Below, piece after piece: positions 47,837 through 60,914 of a stretch of DNA of 64,000 nt (within the stretch, counting starts at the first letter, position 1; every line of letters starts with the position of its first letter). Made by a program: the position numbers and the translations under genes. The notes below the pieces were generated by a model, which was given only the letters and a program-made list of their open reading frames with translations, did not search any database and was not told the DNA's origin. The stretch is from Baylisascaris procyonis (Eukaryota > Nematoda > Chromadorea > Rhabditida > Ascarididae): NCBI GenBank assembly GCA_037389465.1, contig JAZARR010000123.1, positions 2,860,501 through 2,924,500 on the forward strand, written 5' to 3'.

Positions 47837-50782
47837 TGAGGAAACAGAATCATTAGGTCACTGTGACGATAAATGTTTATTGTTAATGAAAACAGTTATC
47901 AGGAGGTAAGATTTGAGATAACGGCAACCTGTTTTAATGCTTTCTCATCGTCCTTCATTTCGCCCTCCCAAGTACTAATAGTCGGAGAATGATACTATCC
48001 AGATCTTAAAGCTGTTTTAAACTGTTCTTAAAGCGGTGTGAGCCTACGTCCGGCCGTTGGAGTGCGCGAGGTGATCTGCAGCAGCATGAAGTTCGAATAC
48101 AAGATCGCGCCTGCGACTCAAGTTGTCCTAGTGTCCCTTCGTATTTATCACTTTATTGTATAAGTGTGATAAACTGTTCGCCGCTTATTCCTGTTTTTTC
48201 TTTTCTCGCAATTTACTCAACCGCAGCTCAACAGAGGATGCAGATCTTCAAGGAGACCTGGACGACTGAAGGAGCCAAGCGGAGCCGACTCTTAGAAAAA
48301 AATTCGACTGAATTATCGGTTTTATTTTTCGAATAAGCTCACGAATCTAGCATCAAAGGAGAGTATTCAATTGGCACGCTCCCAGTCTTTCCTCATGATA
48401 AAAATATACTAGACATAAAACATGTAACTGAATGCAAGTTCCCACTGAGCAAGCATGCCATTGTGTATCGTGAAAGCGTGAAAGCAAGAACGAGGAGGTG
48501 TTGGATGCTTATAAAAGCGCATTCACTTAACAAAAGCGCCGATTCGTGGTTAAGCTGACCATGATATCTTCATAAAGCAGCTGCAAATTTAGTGAGAAGT
48601 ATTATAGGACGGTCTGAAGTATTTCTGATGCTTCTTGATGCTTATCGATCGAGAATAGCTATGCGATAAATGGTTGCTTGTAAATCGTCAAAAAACAAAG
48701 CACAGACTGACAGCAACATAACCACTTAAGGTACATCTCGCTATGTGACAGTAATAACTTGAAAATCGGCGCATTTGTCCAGTGAAGTTTACGTCTCAAC
48801 TCATAAGAGATGAGTGTTCTTTGGTTGCATAGAAAGAATGTTCGTTCATTCGCACTTTTAGTGAACACTATGGCCAAGCGGCATGTGAGCAGAGCAAAGT
48901 TTATGCACATCGATAAAAGCTTTGTGCCGAAAATAACGTCGAGAATCGATAAGGGAATGTGGTCTTGTCGATTTGTTTCCACTCATTTAGGAGTAGTGTA
49001 CGGTCGTCCTTGAATTGACTAACGAATGAGGTTCACTTTAGAAACGTAGCGATGGAAGATTAATGCTGAAATGGGTAGGGTGTTGTTGTAAGAAGGGAGA
49101 CAATCGACCTTGAGGCCAAGGGTTTCACAAGTTAGCTGCTCGATCAAATCGCTTTCTTTTTCATCATCGCTCGTCCGTTGCATTATATGACGTCTTTCCG
49201 GTCGCTGCAGTGAGTTCGGTTACTGTTCTAACAAAAAAGAACTTTTTATGCAAAAAATGAAATTTTTTTTTTAAAAGCAAAATTTGCAGAACGTAACATT
49301 CTATTTCTACCGATGAGAGTAACGCATAAGCATTATACAGATATCTTCTATGACAAAGGGCAATCGCATGATTCAGAACTTCCACAGACAAATCAAAAAA
49401 CCTAGTTGTTTGTTGTTTTTGCATTGATCTTCATAGCATGTTAAATTAATCTTGTGGAAAATAAAAGATATTTCGATTATATAGCGATAAATGAAATACT
49501 TTAAGGATATAGAATAAGGAATAACAATCACCGGTAATATTATTGCAACACATTCGGGTAAAAATAGTGATTTTGAGTAAATTTTGAAGAAAGAATAAAA
49601 ATACTAAGTAAAAGTTTTTGCGAAGAATGCAAACATTGTAATTTGTAGCGGAGGTATTATTTTTTTAATCCTTTAACGCTAGAGACTTGCTCGAATCCTT
49701 GTTCTCTTATTTTTCGCAAGCAACTTGAAATATTCAATTTTCTAAAGAGCGATCGGAATCCTATATGACGAAGGGATTTTGCTGGACTTGAAATAGATAC
49801 ATCATAAGAACATAAACAAACGTTCGAGTTGTCTCAGGGCGAAGAAACCCTATGTGATTTCATCAAAATTAGTGGTTTTCCACCATGTTCGATGGAAATG
49901 AATGAAGAATGCCCGTCTAATATTCATCAAGTCATATATTTAAATGAAACATTGTGTGGCTAGTAGGGAATATGAATAAGTAATAAAGACGTTTCCACTG
50001 AAGTGTATACATTCTAAGAAATATTTGAAAGTTTTTTTCTAGAGTAACACTCATTATTAGTCAGTAATGCGGTCAAACATCGCTAATCACAAATTCGATT
50101 GCCCTTTCTCTTTATCATATTGTTACTAGTTCAACGTCTAATTTTATTTTTTTATAATTCATATCATTTTAAGCTGTACTTCGATCACTTTCGTTCATAT
50201 GTGGCGTTAGCTAGTGATACGTCTGTGAGCTGTAAAATAGAGAGAGCAGGACGAGAACACCGCAAAAGATGCAATAAGAAAAGAAAAGAAAAAAAAAAAA
50301 CGCCAAACACTACCGGCCTTCACTTTTTGCTCATCGAAACAAAAAAAAAGCGTACTATCAGTGGCAGAGCACACAAAACTGAAGCCTTCTGCCGCATTGA
50401 TTTCCACCCTCTTCCTATTTTATTAGCAACGAACACTCATGTCTGTTTTTTTTTTTTTCAAGGGAATTGGGGAAAGGGGGAGGAGACCTTAACATAAATA
50501 TATACCAAAATTATGCTTCATTTTGAGATGAACACAAAAACGGAAAAATAATCTTTCATTATGTTGTAAGCATAAATGAGCAGCTAAAGCTTAGAGATTC
50601 AACAGCATCAGCGCTATATAATTAACATTGAATGCAACTGAGAGAAAAACAATTCTGTTTAACATTTTTTCACGAATAATTCTAATCGTCGAAGAAATTG
50701 TACTCGCAAAAGTGTTTTTTCTATTAAGATTTCATTAGTCACGCGAACCAAGAGCAAATAAAACACCAATTTAGAGTGCTAC

Positions 50783-50785
<3 letters not shown>

Positions 50786-50854
<69 letters not shown>
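50786..50854. repeat. (AT)n microsatellite, 69 bases
   Basis: A perfect AT run flanked by non-repetitive sequence. Confidence 0.96.
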
Positions 50855-50857
<3 letters not shown>

Positions 50858-52504
50858 CACCTACTGATCTCAATCTGCCATTTCCTGTCGTTCTGGCATA
50901 ATGATTGGCGAAATGTTATGAATCCTCAAAAATGCAGGACAGCTTACGTTGACAAATATATGCTCATCCAGCACTCAAAGACCCTAGGCAAACATTCTCT
51001 GCTAGTTGAGTGCAACGTTCATTGTCATATTCAACTTTTTACTATTATAGTTTATTCAGTGATTGTTGGATAATTAAAAGCAAATAGAATCTATAGAGAG
51101 CACAGAAATAGTATGCATCCATAGCAGAAAGACATTGAGTTGATCGATATTCGACGTTTAATGAACAGCTCACCATATGTGGTTTGGCAATAAGATTGTG
51201 AAGGTGGATGCTTCTCATGAAAATAAACAATAGATGAAAAGAAGATACTAGTTTGAGCTTTATTTCTATTCATCTCAAATCAACAAAACTTTTTAATGAT
51301 ATTCTTCATAGGAAACGATTGAAAAAATAATCAGTGAGAGAATCACAATGAACAATAGACAATGAGTAAAGACATGATAGATAACAGTCGACAGTAACAA
51401 CTTCCAGAAAGTATCACTGTCAACTGCCCTCCCCTTCTAGAGTAGTCAATTTTTTCGAAGCGTATTCAAGCAAATTACCGTCATCTAGATGGTTGTTGGC
51501 TTGAAGCATTTGAAATATAAATATAGATGTGAAAAATATACATGAAAATGCACATTTTTGTGGATGATCAGCTTGAAGTTTTTAATTCTCATCGCTTATA
51601 ATTGAGAGAAACAAAGACGCTGGTAAGAATCCAAAGAGACAAAGATAGGATATATAGAAATTTATGAATGATCATATACGGTCATATAAATTTTCAAACG
51701 AAAACCTCAGATAAAGGAAGGGAGAATAACTTATATATTATATTTATGAGAAGTAAGATGCTAAAAATTATTCACTTCCGAAAATTGCGTTTTTATGCCC
51801 GCCAAAGAACGTTTCATCGCAAAATTCGGCTAAATACCGCGCCGTTTTTAACGCATATACACATCTGCTTCTTTTTTCTCTCTTTCTCTCTCTATATATA
51901 TACCTTTCCTGTCCCCTAATGCACGCGAACATTTGTACCAATAGGAAGAGAAAGAAAAACGCACGAGGTTGATGTCGAAAAAAACGGAAAAAACTTTCGT
52001 ACGTGATAGTGTGGCGGATAGTTGAGCATGACTGCTAAACGATAGTGTGAGGCAACCCAATAAGATTGAAAAAACCACCGGAGATAAAAAAAGTACAAAA
52101 AAAGAAAATAACAACAAGAATTATTCTAATAAAAAGATTGATATGAGCTGGTTTTCTCAGTGAATATGCCACTGTCAAGACGTTCGAAACTGAACGAGGA
52201 AATGCGAATGACAAAAAAATCTTTCGCTGTAGAGGATCAAGGGGTGGGGAGGGGTAGGTGGAGAAGATTTTGCGCTTCCCAATATTACCGAACCTGCAGG
52301 CATTATGCTTCTGCGCCTCTATGTCTCGGTTGTTTGGGGAAATCACTTAATAGAACAGAAACTAAAAGAACACCTTAAAAAAGTCAGTGAAGTCAAATTT
52401 TGGAGCGTGAATCAAGATCTGTATATTTCCCTGACGGTCGTGAAAATTAGCTTGCATTCGCCAACAACTGAAGTCTCAAATCAAGCAATTGAAATTCGCT
52501 TCTT

Positions 52505-53178
52505 CCTAGAAAACTCCCAACGCAGTCGGGGGATCGAACGTGAGTGCTATTTGCTAGATTCAGCTTATTTACTACAACCTAGTTCAGCCTATCAAGGAAC
52601 TAAGCTCTCCATGACTTGAAAGGTTCTCGCGTTTTATTGGAAAGCAAGCTCGAAATCGCACAAATCTTAGAAAACTCCCAACACATGTGGGGATCGAACC
52701 CGAGTGCTCTTTGCTAGATTCAGTTTATTGATTACAACTCACTTCAGCCTACGAAGGGACTAAGCTCTCCATGACTTGAAAGGTTCTCGAGTCTTATTGG
52801 AAAGCAAGCTCGAAATCGCACAAATCTTAGAAAACTCCCAACACATGCGGGGGATCGGACCCGCGTGCTCTTTGCTAGATTCAGTTCATTGATTACAACT
52901 CACTTCAGCCTATGAAGGGACTAAGCTCTCCATGACTTGAAAGGTTCTCGAGTCTTATTGGAAAGCAAGCTCGAAATCGCACAAATCTTAGAAAACTCCC
53001 AACACATGCGGGGGATCGGACCCGCGTGCTCTTTGCTAGATTCAGTTCATTGATTACAACTCACTTCAGCCTATGAAGGGACTAAGCTCTCCATGACTTG
53101 AAAGGTTCTCGAGTCTTATTGGAAAGCAAGCTCGAAATCGCACAAATCTTAGAAAACTCCCAACACATGCGGGGGATC
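52505..53178 (-). repeat. 161-bp tandem array with Pol III B-box-like motifs
   Basis: Four full monomers begin at 52505, 52666, 52826 and 52987, and a partial fifth at 53148. The units at 52826 and 52987 appear identical, 52666 differs at a few bases, and 52505 is clearly older. Each carries, read on the minus strand, a tRNA T-arm/B-box-like sequence (GGTTCGATCC or GGTCCGATCC) at 52531, 52691, 52852, 53013 and 53174 (one B box per unit). The array adjoins a tRNA-like head, so it looks like an expanded SINE body. Confidence 0.88.
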
Positions 53179-53240
53179 GAACCTGCAGGTTCGTGACTGG
53201 GAGTCGGACGCCCTACCCACTACGCCGCACAGCCACGCCC
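53169..53240 (-). mobile_element. Degenerate tRNA-like head of a SINE
   Basis: Read on the minus strand, an A-box-like GGCGTAGTGGGT is followed by an anticodon-loop-like CTCCCAG and a B box GGTTCGATCC in normal tRNA spacing. The 5' and 3' ends do not pair as an acceptor stem and the anticodon stem is imperfect, so it is probably not a functional tRNA. CTCCCAG would correspond to a CCC (glycine-type) anticodon (inference). Confidence 0.6.
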
Positions 53241-56200
53241 ACTAGTCCCATTTGCGCATGTGAGTAGCTACAATTTTAAGCATGTGCACTATGCGTTGGA
53301 TTACCGGAAAGATGAAGCTGCTTTTGTTCGTTTAGTATTCTTTTTTTTCGCCAAAGACTATGAAAATCAGGCTACGGTCCTACTTTATTGTTTGTTGGTT
53401 ACAGGTGCGATGATTGGTGGATGCTATTCTCAGCATGTTGATTATGCTATGTTGTAGGTGGTCGGTTGGCTTTATGAAATGTAAGAACTGTTGTGTGACA
53501 TTACTATGGTTATGTCGATATTTCTATTTATAATGGCGCTATTATATTTCTCAAAGATAGTTATATAATTCGGCTTTTGTTGGCCTCTTTCAATTGCTTA
53601 TCGGTAATCACGTACTGTATTGATAGTCGATATGAATAAGAACATTGAACACAAGCATAAAATGCAAAATCGAACAAGCAGAGAAAAGCAACATCCGGCC
53701 AAATACAAACCTCTCGGAATGGCGCTACTCCGCATCAGAAAGTACAATGAATCGGACAAAGAAAAAGATTTGCATCATATCTAATTCCAAAATAAAAGCA
53801 AATGGCAGCTAGTCTTAACATTAGCTAGATTAGTATACTTAACCTCAACAAAATCTACCAAAATGAGTTCCAACACTGCAAATGAATTAACATTTTTTAT
53901 ATTTGAAATTTATCCTTTTCAATCACAACAACTATGCACTTTTTCACTTTTATGCGCAACCTGCTGGAAAAAACAATGGAGTTTATAATTAAGCTGCAAA
54001 GCGGAAGGAATCTATAATTGCCACGACTACGACGTCATAAGGAAAATTGTAGAGAGGACCATAGAAATCAACTGATCACTCCTTTTGATTATAAAAAGAA
54101 GTCTTCGGGTGGTATATCAGTCAGAATATAGCGGTTGATCATTGAATACCAAATGTCGAACGATTCTTCAGAAGCTGATTTCAAACGAAACAAACAGAAA
54201 GAGTGAGAGAAAGAGGTAGAAAAAGAGGGAAAGATAGAGAGCATTTGGGAATGATTTGTAATGAAAAGTAGTGTTTAATGGTAGGAAATTTAGGTTACGC
54301 ATCTGGCATCGAATGTGGATCGATGAGTGAGTGAATTAGTGAGGCACTCTGAATCGACTTAATAGCGTATCACATGATGCACAAGAACCAGTTGTGTTGC
54401 TAGCAAGAGGAACACCGTAACGCTGCGGAAATTCCGATGAGCATACGCGAACAACGAGATTTCCTTCTTCAAAAATTTAGCTCATTATGATCGCAATCTT
54501 TACCCGATTATGCTTGAATTTTCAATTATTTAAACTTTACTGTATATTGAATGAAAACCAATAAGCAAATAGCAAGACAGTAGGCCGGAAACGATGCCAT
54601 ATTGATGGAAATGAGGGTGCTTCCTTGAATTTCACTCACCTTATCAAGAACTTCATAAATTGCCGATCAAATGATTTCAAATTTTTAGCTTACGTTGTCA
54701 TATTTGCACGTTCCAATTGCTCATAGAAATTCTCTGCAAAACTGTTCTTTTTGCTAGCTGAGTGGCATAAAATGCAACTCAGTCATCTTTAAAACGTCCA
54801 CAGTTTTGTCGATACTTTTATAACTTCTTTCTGGTTAGTAGACAAACCCAAAGGCTTATATTTGTATGAAACTTAACATTAGTATAACCTAGAGGTTAGT
54901 ACAAAACCTAAGACTAATATAGCCTAAAGGTTAATATTGGCCAATTGGAATTATCAGACGAATTGGAAGGTAGACAGATGGATATACACATATATTTAGA
55001 TTGCACATTGGCATGATCATGCCATAAAGCACAATGCAGAAAAGTTCATAAAAAAGGCAACATATTTCGATAACTTTTAAGGAATGTAAGCGGAAAAATG
55101 TGGCGTTGAACTAGAAAATCTGTACGCTTTTATTCCTTGAGTGGGTGAATCACTTGCCCAAATATTTTAAAAAAATTGACCATGTTTTATAATGCAGACT
55201 GATACGACACGAGGCGAATGTATGAATTATCAACCAAAAGATTTATTTTTGAAAAGTAAACAACTAAAAATTGCAACTGCTAAATTTTGTGTCAAAAATT
55301 TGCTTAGAATAATGAAAGTTTATGTGAACGATATTGACGTATCAGGTAATTTTGTGCAGAGACACAATACTGTGGGCAAATCTCACAGTTACGACTTAAT
55401 TGAGATTAGGGATCTCTTCTCTCTTTTTTCCATGTGGCTCATTGCCTTAAACGGCCTTCCTTTGTAGAGGATTGAGGACAGCAGAAGAATTCCACACGTA
55501 AGCCACAAAATAAAAGTGGAAATCACCGTTCAGCGATCCTTCTGATACTTGAACTTCAGGCTACTGTGTGCCAAAATGCGACTCGATGTTAGGTCTCTAG
55601 TGGTTGACTCCTGCGGCAATACTGTAATGAGGCGGTTCCTCGCTGCTATTGCGATTGCTTTCAATTTTTTTTTCATCAAATCTCCGATGACTGGACAGAT
55701 TGAACTAAGTGATTGAGATTCTTCTCTCGCCAGAGCGGAGATGAAAGAATCCCTTTATTCATAAAGCAACCGACATCTTCCTCTCTCAACCGATTTATTA
55801 GCTGTAAGTTGCAATTATTAAAAGGCAAAACTTTACAAAATTCGTCCGTCTAGACAAGTCGAACCTACCCAATAATAAGTATTTCAATTTTTTGTAAATC
55901 TGTACAGCCAATCGCCGTGATTAATTTTGACGGAGAACACAAATGAGTTTCCACTGGGTTCGAACTCCGCAGTCAACTACAACTGCTGCTCACTGTACAA
56001 CGTTTAGAAAACACTCGTCGAAATATCGGTCACATCAAAGTGAGTGCGAAATATTGATGAGTCGTATAAATACAACATCATATTTAGTAATAATGCACCA
56101 TCTGTATGCGCTTTATGAAGTAACTCTTAGAATAAGGGCATAAAGTAAAACGGCTGCTTCACTACTAAGTCGTCAGGTCGAGGTAGATGAACAGCTGTAA

Positions 56201-57266
56201 CATTTACTTTGATTACTTTTTCAAAAAGTACGAATTCTCATTGCAAAAAATTAAGATAGTTAGCGAGTGTGAAAAAAATGATAACAGAACTCATAACAAC
56301 TTGTTTACTACATATTCAACAATTATGCAAATCCTCAACAAAAAACCATTTCGAAGCCACTTATAACTATTTTTAGATTTAAATTGATTTATGAATTCTG
56401 TGACGCCTCTATGCATCACTAAAGCTCACAAAAGAGAACGGGTGACAATAAAATTGAGGGATTGACAATCATTGAAATGGAGTGGGATAACGCACATCAA
56501 ATTTCGTTGCCACTACAGTGACAGGTGGGTGGAAACAACCCCAAGCACATATAAAAAAACTCAAATATATGCATATGTGCAATGATACCTTAACAAAATT
56601 TTGTGAAATTCTGAAAAAAAAAGTGCTAAAAAATTGATATACAAATAAAAATACGGTGCTATTATATTATAAGGAAGTTGGGAGAACAGTTCGTCTGAGA
56701 TATTTTCTGATAAAATTGTAATGCAAATTTTGCACTAATTGAGATGAGTGTTCAGCGCTGCATAACGCAAATTACATTTCACTATAACGGATTCAAGTGG
56801 ACACATATTACAACCGATGAAACACAGTGTGAACAATTCCTTTAATAATTACAGAAAGGAATTGCAAAAAAAGATTGAAAATTTCAATTGACGAAGTCAA
56901 TAAGCTATGATAAGCATTTTAAAGCGAAGAGATTGAAATTTTTGAGCACAACCACATTCATATGAAACGATCTCTTTCATTTAAATGCCGGAAAGACGCA
57001 GGCGAAACAACTCAAATGCTATAGTTTCGAATTTTGCGACCCCTCTTTAATGAGACTGTGAAATAGAGAAGCGTCTATTCCTTCGGAAATGTAGAGGCAA
57101 TCGCTGGCAAGTAGATATTTTTATCTCTTTCCACCTAAGTCCTCGTATCCTAACCCGAAAAAGCACTTGTTATGAAATGATCATCGGGAGGATGGTTCAA
57201 TGAAGCTTTTATAAAAAGAATGGAACAGAAAGTCCCGAATGCCAACTAAATAGTGGCCGTAGTTGG
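53241..57266. other. Gene-poor stretch
   Basis: No supported gene. It includes a purine-rich tract at about 54185-54242, a short imperfect tandem duplication at 54880-54936 (35-base period), and a 91-codon plus frame at 55192-55467 (FCVKNLLRIMKVYVNDIDVS) without other support. Confidence 0.45.
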
Positions 57267-57889
57267 GTGATGATTGAAAATGTGGAGCTGTTCCTTGATG
57301 GCACGAAGCCGACCCTGCTCGGTCGTGATCGTTGGTACCGTTTGGCGTCATCTACATACGCACGCGTGTGCCAGCCGCACGCTCGCGCCGGCTGGCACCA
57401 CCAAACATCGCGCGACCCCATTTGTCAGCCGCCTTCAAGTTATTCAAACGCCTCGAGCTGGTCAGTGGTCAGCTGTGACTGGCACTAAGCCAGAGTCGGT
57501 ATAGAGATGCAAACGTCGATGCAAGGTTAGACAGCGAGGAAAAGCGTGAAATAGTGCATGCAATGAGAGCACAAGGGAGGCGAGAAATAGCTCAATTGAC
57601 TAGGCGTTAAACAAAGAGAGTCGATGCTAGGGATTCACGCGTTGAAACGATTTCCGGTCGCTAGCCGCATAACGTGGAGTTTTTCTTACTGAGAAATTAC
57701 TGCAAGGGAATCGATGATATAAGGCTTACTGTTAAGTATCGAAATGGGTTTTTGAGTAGTGATGTTATCCAAAATGCACGCACCATTATTCACCATTTTC
57801 CAGGTGCTCGACGGTATGACGTACTACAACGTCAAATAAAACAGCTTCAATTTCCACAGGCAAAGTGTGCTACTTTACAACTTATCTGA
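57267..57889 (+). other. GC-rich block with coding-like plus frames and a hairpin
   Basis: Two plus frames, 57267-57488 and 57674-57889 (the latter reading IDDIRLTVKYRNGFLSSDVI and GARRYDVLQRQIKQLQFP), lie in and after a GC-rich block. An alternative frame on each strand also spans 57209-57504. I recognise no family. It may be a promoter with first exons or a decayed gene. Confidence 0.25.
57368..57398. other. Perfect 10-bp GC-rich hairpin
   Basis: GTGCCAGCCG (57368-57377) and CGGCTGGCAC (57389-57398) are exact inverted copies with an 11-base loop. The function is unknown. Confidence 0.85.
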
Positions 57890-58666
57890 AGTTTTCTAGT
57901 ATAAATAATACTGAGATGAACAACGATCCTTCAAAGATTTTCAACGACAATCAATCCTTTAGTAGATATTAGTCGAACTGATTATCTCTCTATGATATGT
58001 TCATATAGTTTCGTTACTTTATATGAGATATAATCAGTTATATTATACTATAGGGATTTAAAATAGATCAACTAATCACTTGGCTAATTATTCAACACAG
58101 CAAAAAACAATTATCTATCATCGTCTCGTTGTTACGTCTAACAAGCGTTTAATGGCAAACGAGTTTTCCTAAATAGTTTCTAAGTTTAAATAGATTTGTT
58201 CTCATCTTGCTATATTCGAGATGTTACAATCCGGCCATATCACAACGGTCATCACAACCGAACAACACTAGGAATGCGCAACTTGTACATTTTCGGTCAT
58301 TTCTGTGAATTACATTTCCTGATCTAAAAATCGGAAAAGTTGATATATATTTATTTGAAGCATTGTTATTGATATCTCCAAAGTGTCTAATATGATGGCA
58401 CAACTGAAAAGGTTTTAACTGAAAATTCTGAAGTGTTTTGTTGGAAATATGGTGAAAATTTATCAGCAGATATAGTTGATAGCAGAAGCCTTTATAATTT
58501 TTGTGGGAATTCACTACAATGTACTATTTTAGCCGAGAAAATTTAGATTCTTTGAATGCTAATGGTTATTGAACAAAAAAGTGATGATCATTGAAGATTG
58601 CTAGGATTTCGATGGTGACAGGCAATCAGTGATTACCGCATGAAATTGAAAGGAATTCATTGCGCG

Positions 58667-58803
58667 GTCGCATTCACCTAGAATGCGACTTAGCGGTGAA
58701 CGTCCAAGTCACCTCGACAACCAGAAGTTTTTGGACTTACGCTCGTTCCGACCTACTTTCGACGGCCGCAGATGACACTTAGGGAGGGCCGTTGGTAAGT
58801 GTC
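58667..58803. other. Pair of perfect hairpins in a GC-rich island
   Basis: GTCGCATTC (58667-58675) pairs with GAATGCGAC (58681-58689) across 5 bases. GACACTTA (58774-58781) pairs with TAAGTGTC (58796-58803) across 14 bases. The island contrasts with the AT-rich flanks and could be a structured RNA or a small mobile element. Confidence 0.7.
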
Positions 58804-59107
58804 CTCTTCGACTGCCAACGATTTTTGGCTGACCGAACTTCACTGGTCACTGACAAGTATTATGAAAATGGAAATTTCTGATGTGTTTAATGCGAGTGGC
58901 ACGAATATTTTTCACAATTTCTGATGTTCCCGATTCAAGTGATAAAAGATCTCAAAGAGCATCAATGGCATGATGCTTGACCTAAAGCCACAGTGAGGCT
59001 GTTTTTTGAGCGTTTTATGATCGTTCCACTGTTATCTCTAAATGAATGGCGTCTCAATTACCTTGTTTTGTCAACATCAATGCTCATGATCGAATCGATA
59101 ATAGGGA

Positions 59108-59398
59108 GTGTTGACACCGCTTAGCGCATCTCAGGTCAATGCGTCCTTAAACCTTGCGAGGACCATCTTTTATTCTCCACTTATAAGAAAACGTTTAGAG
59201 AATGAAAAAAGCCTTTGTAAGGACGTCGAGAGAGTGGATGTCCCCGAAGGTCGCTACAAAAAAAAAAAAATTTGCTCGATTTCTGTTCCTGGGAAACGAG
59301 GAAACAAAACATGTCTTTCGAACCACCATAGCATCACACCCAGAATTTTAAGTCCCTATGACGTCATTCATTTAAAGAGGCAAAGTAAGAATTGGTGA
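59108..59398 (+). CDS. Coding-like 96-codon frame, uncertain
   Basis: The frame reads VNASLNLARTIFYSPLIRKR and VERVDVPEGRYKKKKICSIS, with an otherwise ordinary soluble-protein composition. No known motif and no defined exon ends. The same orientation as the neighbouring candidates at 57.7 and 60.9 kb hints at a plus-strand gene or relic. Confidence 0.22.
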   Translation: MLTPLSASQVNASLNLARTIFYSPLIRKRLENEKSLCKDVERVDVPEGRYKKKKICSISVPGKRGNKTCLSNHHSITPRILSPYDVIHLKRQSKNW

Positions 59399-60914
59399 GA
59401 TCTTTCAAAACAGAGCTGCAAGACTTGCGTTTTGATATGGTCATTTGAAAAACCAATGACCGATAATGGTAAGAAGGTCTGAGCAAAAATTTCGATTACT
59501 TCCGTCAAAATCTCATTCATCTTCCACTTTTTAATCTTGGAAGCAATAGAGAAATGGTTGACGAACGAGACCCATGATTGATACTGTGCATGGTGGCACA
59601 AATAACCAAGTTGGATGATGTAAACGAGTTTGGAACTTCCTTTGCGCCCAATTGTACCTTCTTAAAGGCTGTTGATAATTGCGAAACTTTTTCAGTGCTT
59701 CATTGGATAGAACGTTGATGCTACTCTGAGCAATAAAAAAGCGTTTATTTATTTATTACCGTATCACATATGCTATGTGCTTTCGTCATTGATCAGGTAG
59801 GATATACGTTTCATTTGGTGAGTCGTCGAATGATAGACATAATTCAGCGTAGACAGAACAAATGATAAACAAGATCCAGAATAGCGGTAAGTTTTGCCTG
59901 CGAACAGGATGCTACTGTTTGAATTGCCTAGAAAGCTAAAGTTCTACTCCCTTTCAGACGAATTTTGTACAATAAGCAATGGAAGTCAAAGTTCAATGAT
60001 GTTCGGTCTCTGGTATATTTGAGGTTCCTACAAGTCGATAAATCAGTCATAAGAAACCGTTTTGACTTCTGTCTAAATATTTGCACGAGAAAACATTCGG
60101 AAAATTAAAAGAAATTGAGTGAACGAAATATACGAAACAATGCGAATCGTTCAAAGAAGGCAGCTGCCATATTCGAAAAGCCGACCGAATTCGTCGTCCA
60201 TGAATAATTTTTTCAAAGAAAACGTTTAAGAGGTGCTCGAGGCGTTGTTTATTGCGCGTAGAGCAGCTGCTATCGAAATCAAATAAACAGCAACCGGGTG
60301 GATGTTTTGTTTTTCCCCTACATGCTGCCTCTAACCGGATTTGCGCCGCGTCATCAACGACACCATTTTTTTTTCATCATTTCCATCGCATGATTCTCAA
60401 CTTTATGCAGATGACCAGCTTGCATTCGTGTAAATGGCATTTGCGCAACGAATCGCCGTTCTAATAACAATATTTCTACAATTTTGCATTTGCAAAGAGC
60501 ATCATCCTCTACTGCTGCACTTTTCCGGCTCAACAGATGAACGCTTATTCCAACGGTACTATGTCTCATAAATAAGAATGCAGTTTAGAGGATTGCTGCA
60601 GAGACTCAATAAATAATTTTCAATTTTAGTGATATATCATAAATAATGTGGATTAATTATTAAGCTATTAAATGGAGCAATTCGTTTATCGTGATATGCA
60701 AATGAACACATTATACGTTACGATTGCTCGACAACAAAATCACTGGTGCATAGTGAAGCGCTCATCGTTAAAGATGATTTAAATAATAGTTTACAGCAAA
60801 CATAAAGTATATATCTTCGTGAAAATACAAATGAAAATGCGCCACGCTCATATTACACCAATTGCAAATTTTCGTAGAAAAGTGCATTAAAAGGTTAATC
60901 GAGAAAAAAGATGG

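Larger units (their letters stand above)
46224..52504. other. Gene-poor stretch with AT microsatellites
   Basis: No supported gene. It contains three AT microsatellites, a small tandem duplication near 47106-47165 (TACATAGAACAGTT repeated), overlapping opposite-strand frames at 48659-49013, and a plus frame at 50099-50497 whose lysine-rich part comes from A homopolymers. Confidence 0.5.

Noticed and set aside
50099..50497. 132-codon plus-strand frame with a hydrophobic start
   Set aside because: Its lysine and phenylalanine tracts come from A and T homopolymers and no splice or family support exists.
52505..53240. CRISPR array interpretation of the repeats
   Set aside because: The copies are directly adjacent 161-bp tandem units without unique spacers, in an animal genome.
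55955..55975. GGGTTCGAACTCCGC, resembling a tRNA B box
   Set aside because: No A-box or cloverleaf stems upstream; the match alone is weak.
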